Shown: positions 8,191 through 16,382, counted from the stretch's first letter. The stretch: DNA of 19,097 bases from an uncultured Lachnospiraceae bacterium (GCA_902803635.1 CADCQU010000050.1:1-19097); one strand, 5' to 3'. Numbers and translations are program-made. Notes: generated from the sequence alone by a model not told the origin.

Positions 8191-9939
8191 ATGGCTGAAC
8201 AGACGAACAATACCCCCAAAAAGGGCGGCAAGCGGTATCTCCGCCTGGGCGAACTTCTGATTGCGGCGGGGCTTCTGACCGAGGAAGAGCTGCAGGAAGG
8301 TATCGCCCTCCAGAAAGGGACGAACAAACGTCTCGGAACGGTTCTGCAGGAGAACGGCTTCATTACGGAATCCGAGCTGATCGAGGCATTGCAGATGCAG
8401 CTCGGCATCGAGTTCGTGGATCTTAGCAAGATTAACATTCCGACCGAGCTCGCGCAGGTCGTCCCCAAGCATTTGGCAAAACAGTACCAGGTCGTTCCGG
8501 TGCGGGTATCGCGCGATGAGCTTTACCTGGCCATGGCGGATCCGCTCAACTTCTACGCGCTGGAGGATGTCCGCAAGGCCTCCCGCAAGAAGGTGGTTCC
8601 GATGGTGGCCATGTCGTCCGCCGTGGACCGTGCGATTCAGGTTCTCTACGGAAATGAAGGCGCCGCCAAGGCTATCGAGGAGATGAAGCGGGAAGCTGCC
8701 GCGAGCGGAGAGCGTACCGACGCGGTGGACACGTCCTTTGCCGCCACGCAGGTGGGCGAGGATTCGCTTAGCCAGGCGCCGGCCATCCGCCTCGTGAACG
8801 CCATTATTGAGAGGGCCGTCACCGAGCGTTCGAGCGATATCCACATGGAGCCGAGAGAGAACGAATTTTCCGTGCGGATGCGCATCGACGGACTTCTGCG
8901 TGACATCCTGACCGTCCCGAGAGAACTCCAGTCGTCGGTCATTTCCCGAATGAAGGTCATGAGCGGCATGGATATCACCGAGCGACGCGTTCCACAGGAC
9001 GGACGATTCAACGTGCGGGTGCACGACCACGACATCGACCTCCGCGTCAACACCCTGCCAACGGTCTACGGCGAAAAAATCGTCTGCCGTCTTCTTGACA
9101 AAACCGGCGTCCGCCTGAAGAAGGATTCAATCGGACTCAGCGGGGACGATTTAAAGAAATACAAGAAAGTCATTCGGATTAAAAATGGTGTTATCCTGAT
9201 TGTGGGACCGACCGGAAGTGGCAAATCGACGACCATGTATACGATGGTGGGGGATATGAACACTCGCGAGGTGAACCTGGTCACGCTGGAGGATCCGGTG
9301 GAGTACAATATCGACGGGGTCAATCAGGTGCAGATCAACGAGAAGGTCGGCATGACATTTGCCAGCGGCCTTCGCGCGATCCTTCGACAGGACCCGGACA
9401 TTATCGCCGTCGGCGAAATCCGCGACGGCGAGACCGCCGAGATTGCGATGCGCTCCGCCATCACGGGCCATGTGGTGCTTTCGACTATCCACACGAGCGA
9501 CGCGCTCGGGACGATTGAGCGCCTTGTGGACATGGGCGTGGAGCCGTACCTTGTGGCGAGCGCCCTCAAGGGGGTTATCTCGCAAAGGCTTGTCCGGAAA
9601 ATCTGCCCCAACTGTCGCCAGGCATACCATCCGACGGCGGAGCAGCAGGACGAGCTGGGACTGCCCGATGATCCGGAGAGGGTTTTCTACCGGGGGAAGG
9701 GCTGCCCGGAATGCTTCGATACTGGTTACAAAGGCCGTACGGCCGTCTTTGAGATTGTACCGCTTCCCATCAAGCTCCGGAGGCTGATCGCGTCCGGCAA
9801 GGGGCGGGAGGCGATTGAAAACGAGCTGATGAAACCCGGAAGCGATTTCGTATCGCTAAGGGATAATGCCCTCCGGCTGGTGGAGGACGGAACGACCACC
9901 GCGGACGAAATTCTCCGCGTGGTGTATGAGGATATTTGA
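8191..9939 (+). CDS. pilB: Type IV pilus extension ATPase PilB with c-di-GMP-binding MshEN domain
   Basis: 582 aa; cytoplasmic hexameric ATPase that powers pilin polymerisation. The N-terminus has two tandem MshEN motifs: R18-L-G ... Gly27 ... Leu34 ... Gln41, and R47-L-G ... Gly56 ... Leu63 ... Leu67 ... Gln70. The second matches the c-di-GMP-binding consensus at every fixed position; the first has Ile in place of one Leu. The ATPase domain has Walker A GPTGSGKS (339-346), Walker B IIAVGEIRD (Glu409), the His box TGHVVLSTIHTSD, and the tetracysteine zinc site Cys472/475 and Cys505/508 that marks PilB/GspE rather than PilT. ATG 8191 follows GAAGGAAG. pilT follows 15 bp downstream, so the two are co-transcribed from the promoter at 8097. 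All catalytic motifs are intact. Confidence 0.97.
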   Translation: MAEQTNNTPKKGGKRYLRLGELLIAAGLLTEEELQEGIALQKGTNKRLGTVLQENGFITESELIEALQMQLGIEFVDLSKINIPTELAQVVPKHLAKQYQVVPVRVSRDELYLAMADPLNFYALEDVRKASRKKVVPMVAMSSAVDRAIQVLYGNEGAAKAIEEMKREAAASGERTDAVDTSFAATQVGEDSLSQAPAIRLVNAIIERAVTERSSDIHMEPRENEFSVRMRIDGLLRDILTVPRELQSSVISRMKVMSGMDITERRVPQDGRFNVRVHDHDIDLRVNTLPTVYGEKIVCRLLDKTGVRLKKDSIGLSGDDLKKYKKVIRIKNGVILIVGPTGSGKSTTMYTMVGDMNTREVNLVTLEDPVEYNIDGVNQVQINEKVGMTFASGLRAILRQDPDIIAVGEIRDGETAEIAMRSAITGHVVLSTIHTSDALGTIERLVDMGVEPYLVASALKGVISQRLVRKICPNCRQAYHPTAEQQDELGLPDDPERVFYRGKGCPECFDTGYKGRTAVFEIVPLPIKLRRLIASGKGREAIENELMKPGSDFVSLRDNALRLVEDGTTTADEILRVVYEDI

Positions 9940-9954
9940 TAGAGGAGAGGTACA

Positions 9955-10998
9955 ATGACAGGCGTAGCGAGTTATGTGGCGAAGGCAAGGCAGGACGGGG
10001 CCTCGGATATCCATTTGATTTTCGGGCTTCCGCCCAAGTACAGGAAGGACGGGCAACTGGAGAACATGGAGGACATCCCGCTCTCGGCAGACGACTGCAT
10101 GGACATTTGCCGGGAACTGGCGGGAAAGGACATGGACATCTATGAGAAGACCGGGGAGCTGGACGCGGCGGCCACATTTTCAGGTGTCCGTTGCCGTATC
10201 CACATTTTCCGGCAGCAGGGAATGCCGTCGGTGGCCCTGCGTCTCCTCTCGGACAAGATTCCCAAGCTTGATTCACTGGGGCTGCCGCCGGCGGCGCTGG
10301 ACCTTCCGAAGCTGCACAAGGGCATCGTCCTCGTGACTGGTGAGACGGGTTCCGGTAAATCGACGTCTCTGGCATCGATGCTTGATTTTATCAACCATAC
10401 GCAGAAATGCCATATTGTGACCCTGGAAGACCCGGTGGAATATATCTATACGCCGGACAAGGCGGCAATTAACCAGCGCGAGGTGGGGAAGGATACCTTG
10501 AGCTTCGCGGCCGGCCTTCGCGCCAGCCTCCGTGAGGACCCGAACGTGATTCTGATCGGTGAAATGCGTGACCGCGAAACGATCGAGACCGCGATTACGG
10601 CGGCGGAAACCGGCCATCTGGTCTTCGGGACGCTCCACACGGGAAGTGCGTCCGATGCGGTGGACCGTATCGTCCAGGTTTTTCCTGAAGGGATGCAAAT
10701 GCAGATTCGTCTGCAGCTCTCCATGTGCCTGCAGGCGGTCATCACGCAGCAGCTGGTTCCAAAGAAGAACGGCGGGAGAGTACTGGCCGTTGAGATGATG
10801 GTCGTTACGGACGCAATCCGGAACCTGATCCGCAATGGGAATACGCCGCAGATTGCAAATGCGATTGCGACGAGTGCGGCGATTGGCGGGCAGACCATGG
10901 ACCAGGCGCTGGTTCGCCTCGTGCGCGGCGGAAAGATCACGAAGGACGTGGCCTTGAAATATGCGCATGAGACGGAATATGTGAAGAAAAATGCGTAA
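9955..10998 (+). CDS. pilT: Type IV pilus retraction ATPase PilT
   Basis: 347 aa; cytoplasmic hexameric ATPase that depolymerises the pilus, giving twitching and surface pulling. N-terminal PAS-like domain (about 1-105) including SDIHLIFGLPPKYR, then Walker A GETGSGKS (129-136), Asp-box HIVTLEDPVEY, Walker B VILIGEMRD (Glu203), His box TGHLVFGTLHTGSA, and AIRNLIRNG from residue 287. The AIRNLIR motif is specific to PilT and needed for retraction. There is no tetracysteine site, also as expected. GAGGAGAGG precedes the ATG and the gap to pilB is 15 bp. The presence of both ATPases says the pili are dynamic. Length is normal for the family. Confidence 0.96.
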   Translation: MTGVASYVAKARQDGASDIHLIFGLPPKYRKDGQLENMEDIPLSADDCMDICRELAGKDMDIYEKTGELDAAATFSGVRCRIHIFRQQGMPSVALRLLSDKIPKLDSLGLPPAALDLPKLHKGIVLVTGETGSGKSTSLASMLDFINHTQKCHIVTLEDPVEYIYTPDKAAINQREVGKDTLSFAAGLRASLREDPNVILIGEMRDRETIETAITAAETGHLVFGTLHTGSASDAVDRIVQVFPEGMQMQIRLQLSMCLQAVITQQLVPKKNGGRVLAVEMMVVTDAIRNLIRNGNTPQIANAIATSAAIGGQTMDQALVRLVRGGKITKDVALKYAHETEYVKKNA

Positions 10999-11311
10999 GC
11001 TTGCATTTCTCTTGCCTCCCCCTCCAGGGGGAGGTGGCACGGCGAAGCCGTGACGGAGAGGGGCCGCAGCACCTTAGGCTACGGGAGCATTTATCTTTCA
11101 TTTCTTAGCTGCTATAGGTCGGCACCCCTCTCAGTCAGCGCCTTTGGCGCTGACAGCTCCCCCTGAGGGGGAGCCAAGAGGAGCGGATGTCAAGAGGAGC
11201 TAAGAGCTTCTAAGGTAGCACCTCAGGTGAGACCCCTCTCAGTCAGTGCCAAGATTATTAAACAAAAAATGACAAAATCATATTTGCCAGACCCTTGAAA
11301 GGAGTGGCAAA
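10999..11311. other. Intergenic region between pilT and pilC filled by repeats
   Basis: 313 bp. It starts 12 bp after the pilT stop with compound element D, continues with a degenerate stretch and a short fragment of the same family (11231-11253, CCCCTCTCAGTCAGTGCCAAG), then an AT-rich 55 bp and the pilC ribosome binding site GAAAGGAG (11297-11304). I see no clear promoter. The element breaks what would otherwise be a pilB-pilT-pilC operon. Confidence 0.6.
11011..11178 (+). repeat. Compound hairpin element, copy D, with compensatory stem change
   Basis: Left half CTTGCCTCCCCCTCC...GGAGG, CACGGC/GCCGTG, GGAGAGGGG; right half CCCCTCTCAG, then a stem GTCAGCGCC (11134-11142) with GGCGCTGAC (11146-11154), then GCTCCCCCT/AGGGGGAGC and GCCAAG. 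In copies A, B and C the same stem is GTCGGC/GCCGAC. Both sides changed together, which argues that the fold is what is kept. Confidence 0.9.
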
Positions 11312-12532
11312 ATGCCAAAATACAAGTATACAGTTGTCTCGGGAAACGGGGAGAAGGTTTCCGGCATTATCGAGGGCTTCAACGAGATGGATGCGGCTGC
11401 CAAGCTGAAGGAGAAGTATCCGATCGTGCAGAGCCTGGCGGAGCTTGGCGGAAAGGGCAAAGGCGCCGGTATCATGGCCCTGGAGATTGGCGGCAGCAAA
11501 ATCAACCCCAAGGCCTTCACGCTGATGTGCAGCCAATTTGCCGTTATCCTCCGCGCCGGCGTTCCCATCTCCCGGACCGTGCATTTGATCGCGGACAAAA
11601 TGACGGACAAACCGCTGAAAAGGATTCTGGAGGAGGTCGCCGAGGACGTTGAGGCCGGTCGGTCCATCTCGGCGAGCTTTGCGGAGCGCGGAAAGAAGAA
11701 ACTTCCGATTACCTTCCTCGAAACAATCCACGCCGGCGAGGAGGCCGGTAACCTCGACTCGGCCTTCGAGTCGGTCAGCGAGCATTACACGAAGCAGATG
11801 AAGATGAAGGGGAAGGTGCGTGGCGCCCTGATCTACCCGGCATTTGTCTTCGTGGTCGCGATCGTGGTCGTCATCGTCATGATGGTGAAGGTCGTGCCGA
11901 CCTTTACGGCCATCTTCGAGGAGCAGGGTTCTGAGCTTCCCGTCATGACGCAGATCCTGATCAATATGTCCCATTTTTTCCGGGAAAATATCATTACCAT
12001 GCTCATCGTTGCGGCGGCCCTCATCATCAGCTACAAGATTTACAGCAATACGGAGTCCGGGCGGATGCAGGTAGCCAAGGGCAAGCTGAAAATGCCGGTG
12101 CTCGGTAAGATCAACGTTCTCAATGCCGCGAGCCAGTTCGCAAATACCATGGCGATGATGCTGCAGGCCGGCCTGCCTATCACGAAATCGGTCGGGATTT
12201 GCGCACGCGTCATTGACAACTATTATGTCAGCACGGAGGTTGGCAAGATTACCGGACGGCTGGAGGAAGGGCATACGCTCGGCTACAGCCTCCGGGAGGC
12301 AAATTGCCTGCCGGACATTTTGGTGGACATGACGGCCGTTGGCGAGGAGAGTGGTGAGCTCGCGCAGACGCTTACAATGACGGCAAATTACTACGACTCG
12401 GAGCTGGAGCAGGCGATCGCCGATGCCCTGGCAAAGCTGGAGCCGACCATTTTGGTCTTCCTGGCTGCATTTGCCGGATTCATCGTCATCGCCATCTACA
12501 TGGCCATGTTCGAAATGTACGCGGGGATGTAA
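11312..12532 (+). CDS. pilC: Type IV pilus inner-membrane platform protein PilC
   Basis: 406 aa, polytopic platform protein that couples the ATPases to pilin insertion. Two T2SSF domains are visible: about 68-190 (FTLMCSQFAVILRAGVPISR...) and about 265-390 (SQFANTMAMMLQAGLPITKSV...). Membrane segments lie near YPAFVFVVAIVVVIVMM, NIITMLIVAAALIIS, and LVFLAAFAGFIVIAIYMAMF, the last following the conserved KLEP. The N-terminal PKYKYTVVSGNGEKVSGIIEG is the usual PilC lead-in. ATG follows GAAAGGAG. Length is normal for PilC. The last codons and stop lie in the first copy of a 70-bp tandem duplication whose second copy starts the next gene. Confidence 0.95.
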   Translation: MPKYKYTVVSGNGEKVSGIIEGFNEMDAAAKLKEKYPIVQSLAELGGKGKGAGIMALEIGGSKINPKAFTLMCSQFAVILRAGVPISRTVHLIADKMTDKPLKRILEEVAEDVEAGRSISASFAERGKKKLPITFLETIHAGEEAGNLDSAFESVSEHYTKQMKMKGKVRGALIYPAFVFVVAIVVVIVMMVKVVPTFTAIFEEQGSELPVMTQILINMSHFFRENIITMLIVAAALIISYKIYSNTESGRMQVAKGKLKMPVLGKINVLNAASQFANTMAMMLQAGLPITKSVGICARVIDNYYVSTEVGKITGRLEEGHTLGYSLREANCLPDILVDMTAVGEESGELAQTLTMTANYYDSELEQAIADALAKLEPTILVFLAAFAGFIVIAIYMAMFEMYAGM

Positions 12533-12640
12533 GAAGGCGTTAAAGAAAAGCATTACCCGAAATATACGATATGATATTTTCAAAATGTACGCGGGGATGT
12601 AAGAAAGTGATGAAGAACAACATTATCCGAAAAATACGAA
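12511..12640 (+). repeat. Tandem duplication (70-bp period) over the pilC stop and next gene start
   Basis: Copy 1 starts at 12511 and copy 2 at 12581. Both contain AAATGTACGCGGGGATGTAA, the pilC C-terminal codons and stop. About 50 of the first 60 positions agree. In copy 2 GTGATGAAG provides the start of the next gene; in copy 1 the matching bases read GCGTTAAAG, so that start is lost. Confidence 0.85.
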
Positions 12641-13350
12641 GCCGGCGCGGCGGTATCAACTGGCTGATTGCCCTTTTGATTATCGCGAACATCGCTCTGG
12701 TGGTCCTGATCCTGATCCCCGTCTGGAATAATTTCCAGTATGAGGCTGGAAAGGTCGCCTGCGACCAGGCCATGAAGTCCGCCGGAGACGGGCTGATCAT
12801 TGAGTATCTGGGGTCGCTGGAGGAGATTACGTCCGAGGAGGCTATGAAGCTCTTGGACAAGATCATGCCGGCCCGGGACGAGCTGTGCCCGCTCAGAGGC
12901 TCCATTTATCTCAAGAAGGGCGACAACGGTATTTTCACGCCGGTCTGCGGCATCCATGACAGCGACGAGAAGGAGCGCGTCCGGCTGAACGCCTCCTACG
13001 CGAAGGTGCTTGTGGAGGAAAAGCTCGAAAAGGCGAAGGAAGCCGCAAAGCTCGGTACCGAGACGGAGGAGAAAAAAACGGACGACGCCGGGCGCGAGGT
13101 GACGACGATCGTGATTAACGGCAAGGAGCTGGGTTGCGTCCGCGTTCTGCAGGAGGAGCATCTCCGCCACGGGACAGCCTATACCCAGGGCTACGACGAG
13201 GTCGTCGCCTTCTACGGAATCGAGGGGGAGGGCAACTTTAATGACGGCCGCGTGAAAAATGGCAAGATTGCCTATTTTGTCTACGCGGACAAGAACTACT
13301 GCGCGCTCTGGCGTGCGAAGGACGGCTGGTCCGGGGATGCATACAAATGA
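12610..13350 (+). CDS. Pilin-like single-pass membrane protein between pilC and pilD
   Basis: 246 aa from ATG 12610; a longer in-frame start at 12571 falls in the duplicated pilC tail and is unlikely. The ribosome site is weak (AAGAAAG). The N-terminus MKNNIIRKIRSRRGG is followed by INWLIALLIIANIALVVLILIPVW, a single hydrophobic helix, so it resembles a prepilin cut after Gly14 or Gly15. No Glu falls at +5 for either cut. The leader closely matches the protein at 2781. The remaining ~200 residues are Lys/Glu-rich and soluble-looking, with an unrecognised fold and a few Cys. The stop overlaps the pilD start (ATGA), so translation is coupled to the prepilin peptidase. It may be a Glu5-less pseudopilin or a bitopic assembly factor. 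Confidence 0.7.
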   Translation: MKNNIIRKIRSRRGGINWLIALLIIANIALVVLILIPVWNNFQYEAGKVACDQAMKSAGDGLIIEYLGSLEEITSEEAMKLLDKIMPARDELCPLRGSIYLKKGDNGIFTPVCGIHDSDEKERVRLNASYAKVLVEEKLEKAKEAAKLGTETEEKKTDDAGREVTTIVINGKELGCVRVLQEEHLRHGTAYTQGYDEVVAFYGIEGEGNFNDGRVKNGKIAYFVYADKNYCALWRAKDGWSGDAYK

Positions 13351-14141
13351 GCATATATGAATACCAGCCTCTGCTGATTTTCCTTGTCATCGTGGCGGCC
13401 ATGTTCGGGGCGGCGATGGGGTCGTTCCTTAACTGCGCGGCCTACCGCGTCGTTCACGGCGAATCCTTTCTGAAAGGGCGCAGCAAATGCCCCTCCTGCG
13501 GACATTTGCTGGGTGCGTTGGAGCTGATCCCGATTCTGAGCTGGCTCATCCAAAGGGGCCGCTGCAAGGCCTGCGGGCAAAAAATCTCCGTACGGTACCT
13601 TCTGACGGAGCTGGCATTTGCCTGTATCACGGTCCTCTGCCTTCTGCGTTTTGATCTGACGGTCCTTTGCCTTCGGAATTACGTTTTTCTCTGCTGTCTC
13701 TTTTTGCTGACGCTGACGGATTTGGAGGGGATGCTGATTCCGGACGGCTGCCACATCATCGCCGTAATTGCGTGGGTAGTGACGCTCCCGTTTCTTTTTA
13801 CGGGCTGGGGCGATGTCGGCCTTAGAATCCTGGCCGCCCTGCTGTTTGGCGGGGGGCTTTTGGTGATCTCCCTCGTGATGGACCACCTCCTCGGCCGGGA
13901 CAGCCTCGGCGGCGGGGACATCAAGCTATTTGCTGTCGTCGGGCTTTATCTCGGCATCCTCGGCACCCTGTTTACATTGATGCTCTCCTGCATTTTGGGA
14001 CTTTTGTTTCATTTGCTTTCCAGAGCGGGAGAAGAGGAGGAGAAGGCATTTCCCTTCGGCCCGGCCATCGCGGTGGCCGCCGGAGCCATGCTGCTTTTCG
14101 GGGAGCCGCTGCTCAATTGGTATCGAGGGCTGTTACTATAA
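13347..14141 (+). CDS. pilD: Prepilin peptidase / N-methyltransferase PilD (A24 family)
   Basis: 264 aa polytopic membrane aspartyl protease that removes prepilin leaders and methylates the new N-terminus. The N-terminal GAAMGSFLNCAAYR motif and the cytoplasmic zinc loop with Cys48/51 (CPSC) and Cys73/76 (CKAC) belong to the bifunctional form. The two catalytic aspartates are Asp125 (LTDLEGMLIPD) and Asp191 (GGGDIKL). About seven hydrophobic segments follow the usual pattern. The start overlaps the previous stop by 4 nt. It would process all the prepilin-like proteins in this window. Length is typical. Confidence 0.96.
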   Translation: MSIYEYQPLLIFLVIVAAMFGAAMGSFLNCAAYRVVHGESFLKGRSKCPSCGHLLGALELIPILSWLIQRGRCKACGQKISVRYLLTELAFACITVLCLLRFDLTVLCLRNYVFLCCLFLLTLTDLEGMLIPDGCHIIAVIAWVVTLPFLFTGWGDVGLRILAALLFGGGLLVISLVMDHLLGRDSLGGGDIKLFAVVGLYLGILGTLFTLMLSCILGLLFHLLSRAGEEEEKAFPFGPAIAVAAGAMLLFGEPLLNWYRGLLL

Positions 14142-14160
14142 GAAATGATGCCGGAGATTC

Positions 14161-14231
14161 TGTCATTCTGAGCGAAGCAAAGAATCCCGTAAGGTATTGC
14201 TTGTCATTCTGAGCGAAGCGAAGAATCTTGT
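14161..14231 (+). repeat. Dispersed ~30-bp repeat, two direct copies
   Basis: Copies at 14161-14190 and 14202-14231 both begin TGTCATTCTGAGCGAAGC and end AAGAATC plus CCGT or TTGT. They are the same unit as the inverted pair at 3654-3738. They fill the gap between pilD and pilM and end 34 bp before the pilM start. Confidence 0.85.
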
Positions 14232-14264
14232 GGCTTGTTATTTCATATTATTAACGGAGGGGCT

Positions 14265-15302
14265 ATGGCAAAAAAAATACTGGGAATAGATATCGGATAT
14301 GACCGGATGAAGCTTGCGCTTTGCCAGGGGGGACGCGCCCTGAAAACGGTGGCGGTTCCCATGCCCGAAAACCTCCTCAAGGAGGGAAGGGTCACTTCGC
14401 CGGACGCGATGGCGGAGCTTCTTAAGAATACGTTGAAGGAAAACAAAATCCGCACGAACATGGCGGCCATCGTCCTTCCCAACGAAGTGGCCTTTGTCAA
14501 GAACGTGGAAATGCCCATGATGAGCGCCGACCAGCTGCTGTATAATTTGCCCTTTGAATTTAACGACTATATCACCGGCGAGATCAAGGACTACGTGTTC
14601 GACTACGCGGTTCTCGGTACGGGACAGAAGGAACCCGAGGAGGGCAAGGCAGAGAGCGAAGGCGAGGCGACCCAGACGCTGGAGCTGCTTGCGGCCGGCA
14701 CCCGTAAGGACGTCATCGAGGATGCGCAGTTCTTTACGCGGAAGGCCGGGATGAAGCTCGTGATGGCGGCCCCGGAGATTTGCGCGTTTATGGAGCTGAT
14801 CCGGGCGAGGAAGGCCGAGCTTTCCGCCGAGGCGGAGGAGCTATGCATTCTGGATATGGGCTATTCCTCCATTCGGATGTTCATGTTCAAGCAGGACCGC
14901 CACGTCGCGACGCGCATGCTGGAAACCGGCCTGGTCAACATCGATAACGTGCTCGCGGACATCTTCGGCGTCGACGTGCATTTGGCGCATACCTACCTGC
15001 TGACAAATTATGAGAACTGCCAGCATCGGGAGGAATGCATGTCCGCCTATGAAAATATTGCCGTGGAGCTGATGCGGGCCTTGAATTTCTACCGTTTCAG
15101 TAACCGCGACAGCTCGCTTGGCGATATGTGGCTCTGCGGCGGCGGGGGCGCGATTGAGCCGCTTCGGGAGACCCTCCGGGAAATGCTCGACATTGACATT
15201 CACGGGGCGGAGGAGCTCGTCGCGGGCGGCGAGTCCATCGAGGAGTGCAATAGTTTTCTGCCGGCAATCGGTATCACCATGGAAGAGACGAGGAGGAAGT
15301 GA
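14265..15302 (+). CDS. pilM: Type IV pilus assembly actin-like ATPase PilM
   Basis: 345 aa from ATG 14265 (ACGGAGGGG just upstream). PilM is a cytoplasmic actin/FtsA-like protein that binds the PilN N-terminus and links the ATPase ring to the membrane platform. Visible motifs are phosphate-1 GIDIGYDRMK (residues 7-16), phosphate-2 LDMGYSS (Asp197) and the adenosine-loop GGGGA (292-296). LPNEVAFVKNVEMP and NLPFEFNDYI are typical PilM segments. Residues near 122-137 form a Glu-rich insert. pilN follows 3 bp after the stop. Length fits the family (about 340-370 aa). Confidence 0.94.
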   Translation: MAKKILGIDIGYDRMKLALCQGGRALKTVAVPMPENLLKEGRVTSPDAMAELLKNTLKENKIRTNMAAIVLPNEVAFVKNVEMPMMSADQLLYNLPFEFNDYITGEIKDYVFDYAVLGTGQKEPEEGKAESEGEATQTLELLAAGTRKDVIEDAQFFTRKAGMKLVMAAPEICAFMELIRARKAELSAEAEELCILDMGYSSIRMFMFKQDRHVATRMLETGLVNIDNVLADIFGVDVHLAHTYLLTNYENCQHREECMSAYENIAVELMRALNFYRFSNRDSSLGDMWLCGGGGAIEPLRETLREMLDIDIHGAEELVAGGESIEECNSFLPAIGITMEETRRK

Positions 15303-15305
15303 CCA

Positions 15306-16382
15306 GTGGCAAAGGCAAATACCGGCGCGGAGCGCCGGGGGAAGGATAGTAAGCGCGGTCGTATGCCGACCAAGCGGTCCATCAACCTGGTGAAGGTCGA
15401 TGAGAAGAAGCCGAAGATTGGAATCGCCATTCCTGCGATGATCCTGATTGTGATTCTGGCCGGCGTGTTCAGCAAGTTTTTTGTCATTGACCGCTTTGCG
15501 GAGATGGATGCCGCGTTCGCAGAGGTGGTGCGTCTCCGGAACCAGGTGGACGACCTCAATGATGCGCTGGAAAAATATACGGACGTGGAGGATGTCTACG
15601 CCCATTACACGAAGGCGGATATGAAGGCCGAGGAGCTGGCCCTGGTGGACCGCGTGCTCGTGATCGATCTGGTGAAAAAGGTGCTGCCGGAGGGAAAGGG
15701 TTCAAAAAAATGGAACGTCACTGGAAACGTCCTGACCATCGAGGTGGCGGAGAGTACTCTCGGCAAGCAGAACGAGTTGACAAAGGAAATCGAGAAAAGC
15801 CCGATCGTGGACAGCTGTACGATTACGCGGGCCAGCAAGAACAAAGACAAGGAAAAGGACGAGGAAGTCCGGGCCATTATGACCGTGTACTTGAAGCAGC
15901 CGGAGGAGGATGAGGAGGAGGACACGAATACGTCGTCCGAGCCGGCTGGGAAAATTGTAGATACCTCCGATAGTTCGGATTCTTCAGATGGTTCGAATGT
16001 TTCGGATAGATTGGATAGTTCGGGTACTTCTGATGCTTCGGCTCTTTCCGATATCTCTGATGCTTCGGATGCTTCGATGGAGTTGAATGGAGAGTCTTTT
16101 GATTCATCAGAGGAAGAGAACGGTAAATCCTCTGTTGAGGAATCGAATGGAGAGGCCACGGATTCTTCTGTGATTTCTTCGGAGGATTCCAATGAGAAAT
16201 TGGCAGAATCTTCTGCGAAATCTTCAGCAAAAGCCACCGAGCAAGTCGAGGATTCTTCGAAATCATTTTCGAAGAAACTAACGAGCGGATTTGTAAAGAT
16301 ATCGACAAATGTTGCTGCAACGTCTTCGAAGGACATGTTCGGCAGTTCAGTGGGGGTATCGGCTGGGGAGGTGGGTGTATGA
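15306..16382 (+). CDS. pilN: Type IV pilus assembly protein PilN with long Ser/Asp/Glu-rich tail
   Basis: 358 aa from GTG 15306, supported by AGGAGGAAG at 15291-15299. Residues 26-30 (INLVK) correspond to the PilM-binding INLLP-type motif. A membrane helix spans about 38-60, then a coiled-coil (about 65-95) and a ferredoxin-like domain up to residue ~199. Residues ~200-358 are added material: a Glu-rich hinge, then ~110 residues dominated by Ser, Asp and Glu, and a final stretch (SGFVKISTNVAATSSKDMFG) of ordinary composition. Usual PilN is about 180-210 aa. The tail lies outside the membrane and uses GAT/TCG/TCT codons far more than its neighbours, suggesting a recent repeat expansion. Core identity is well supported by order pilM-pilN-pilO; tail function is unknown. 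Confidence 0.88.
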   Translation: MAKANTGAERRGKDSKRGRMPTKRSINLVKVDEKKPKIGIAIPAMILIVILAGVFSKFFVIDRFAEMDAAFAEVVRLRNQVDDLNDALEKYTDVEDVYAHYTKADMKAEELALVDRVLVIDLVKKVLPEGKGSKKWNVTGNVLTIEVAESTLGKQNELTKEIEKSPIVDSCTITRASKNKDKEKDEEVRAIMTVYLKQPEEDEEEDTNTSSEPAGKIVDTSDSSDSSDGSNVSDRLDSSGTSDASALSDISDASDASMELNGESFDSSEEENGKSSVEESNGEATDSSVISSEDSNEKLAESSAKSSAKATEQVEDSSKSFSKKLTSGFVKISTNVAATSSKDMFGSSVGVSAGEVGV

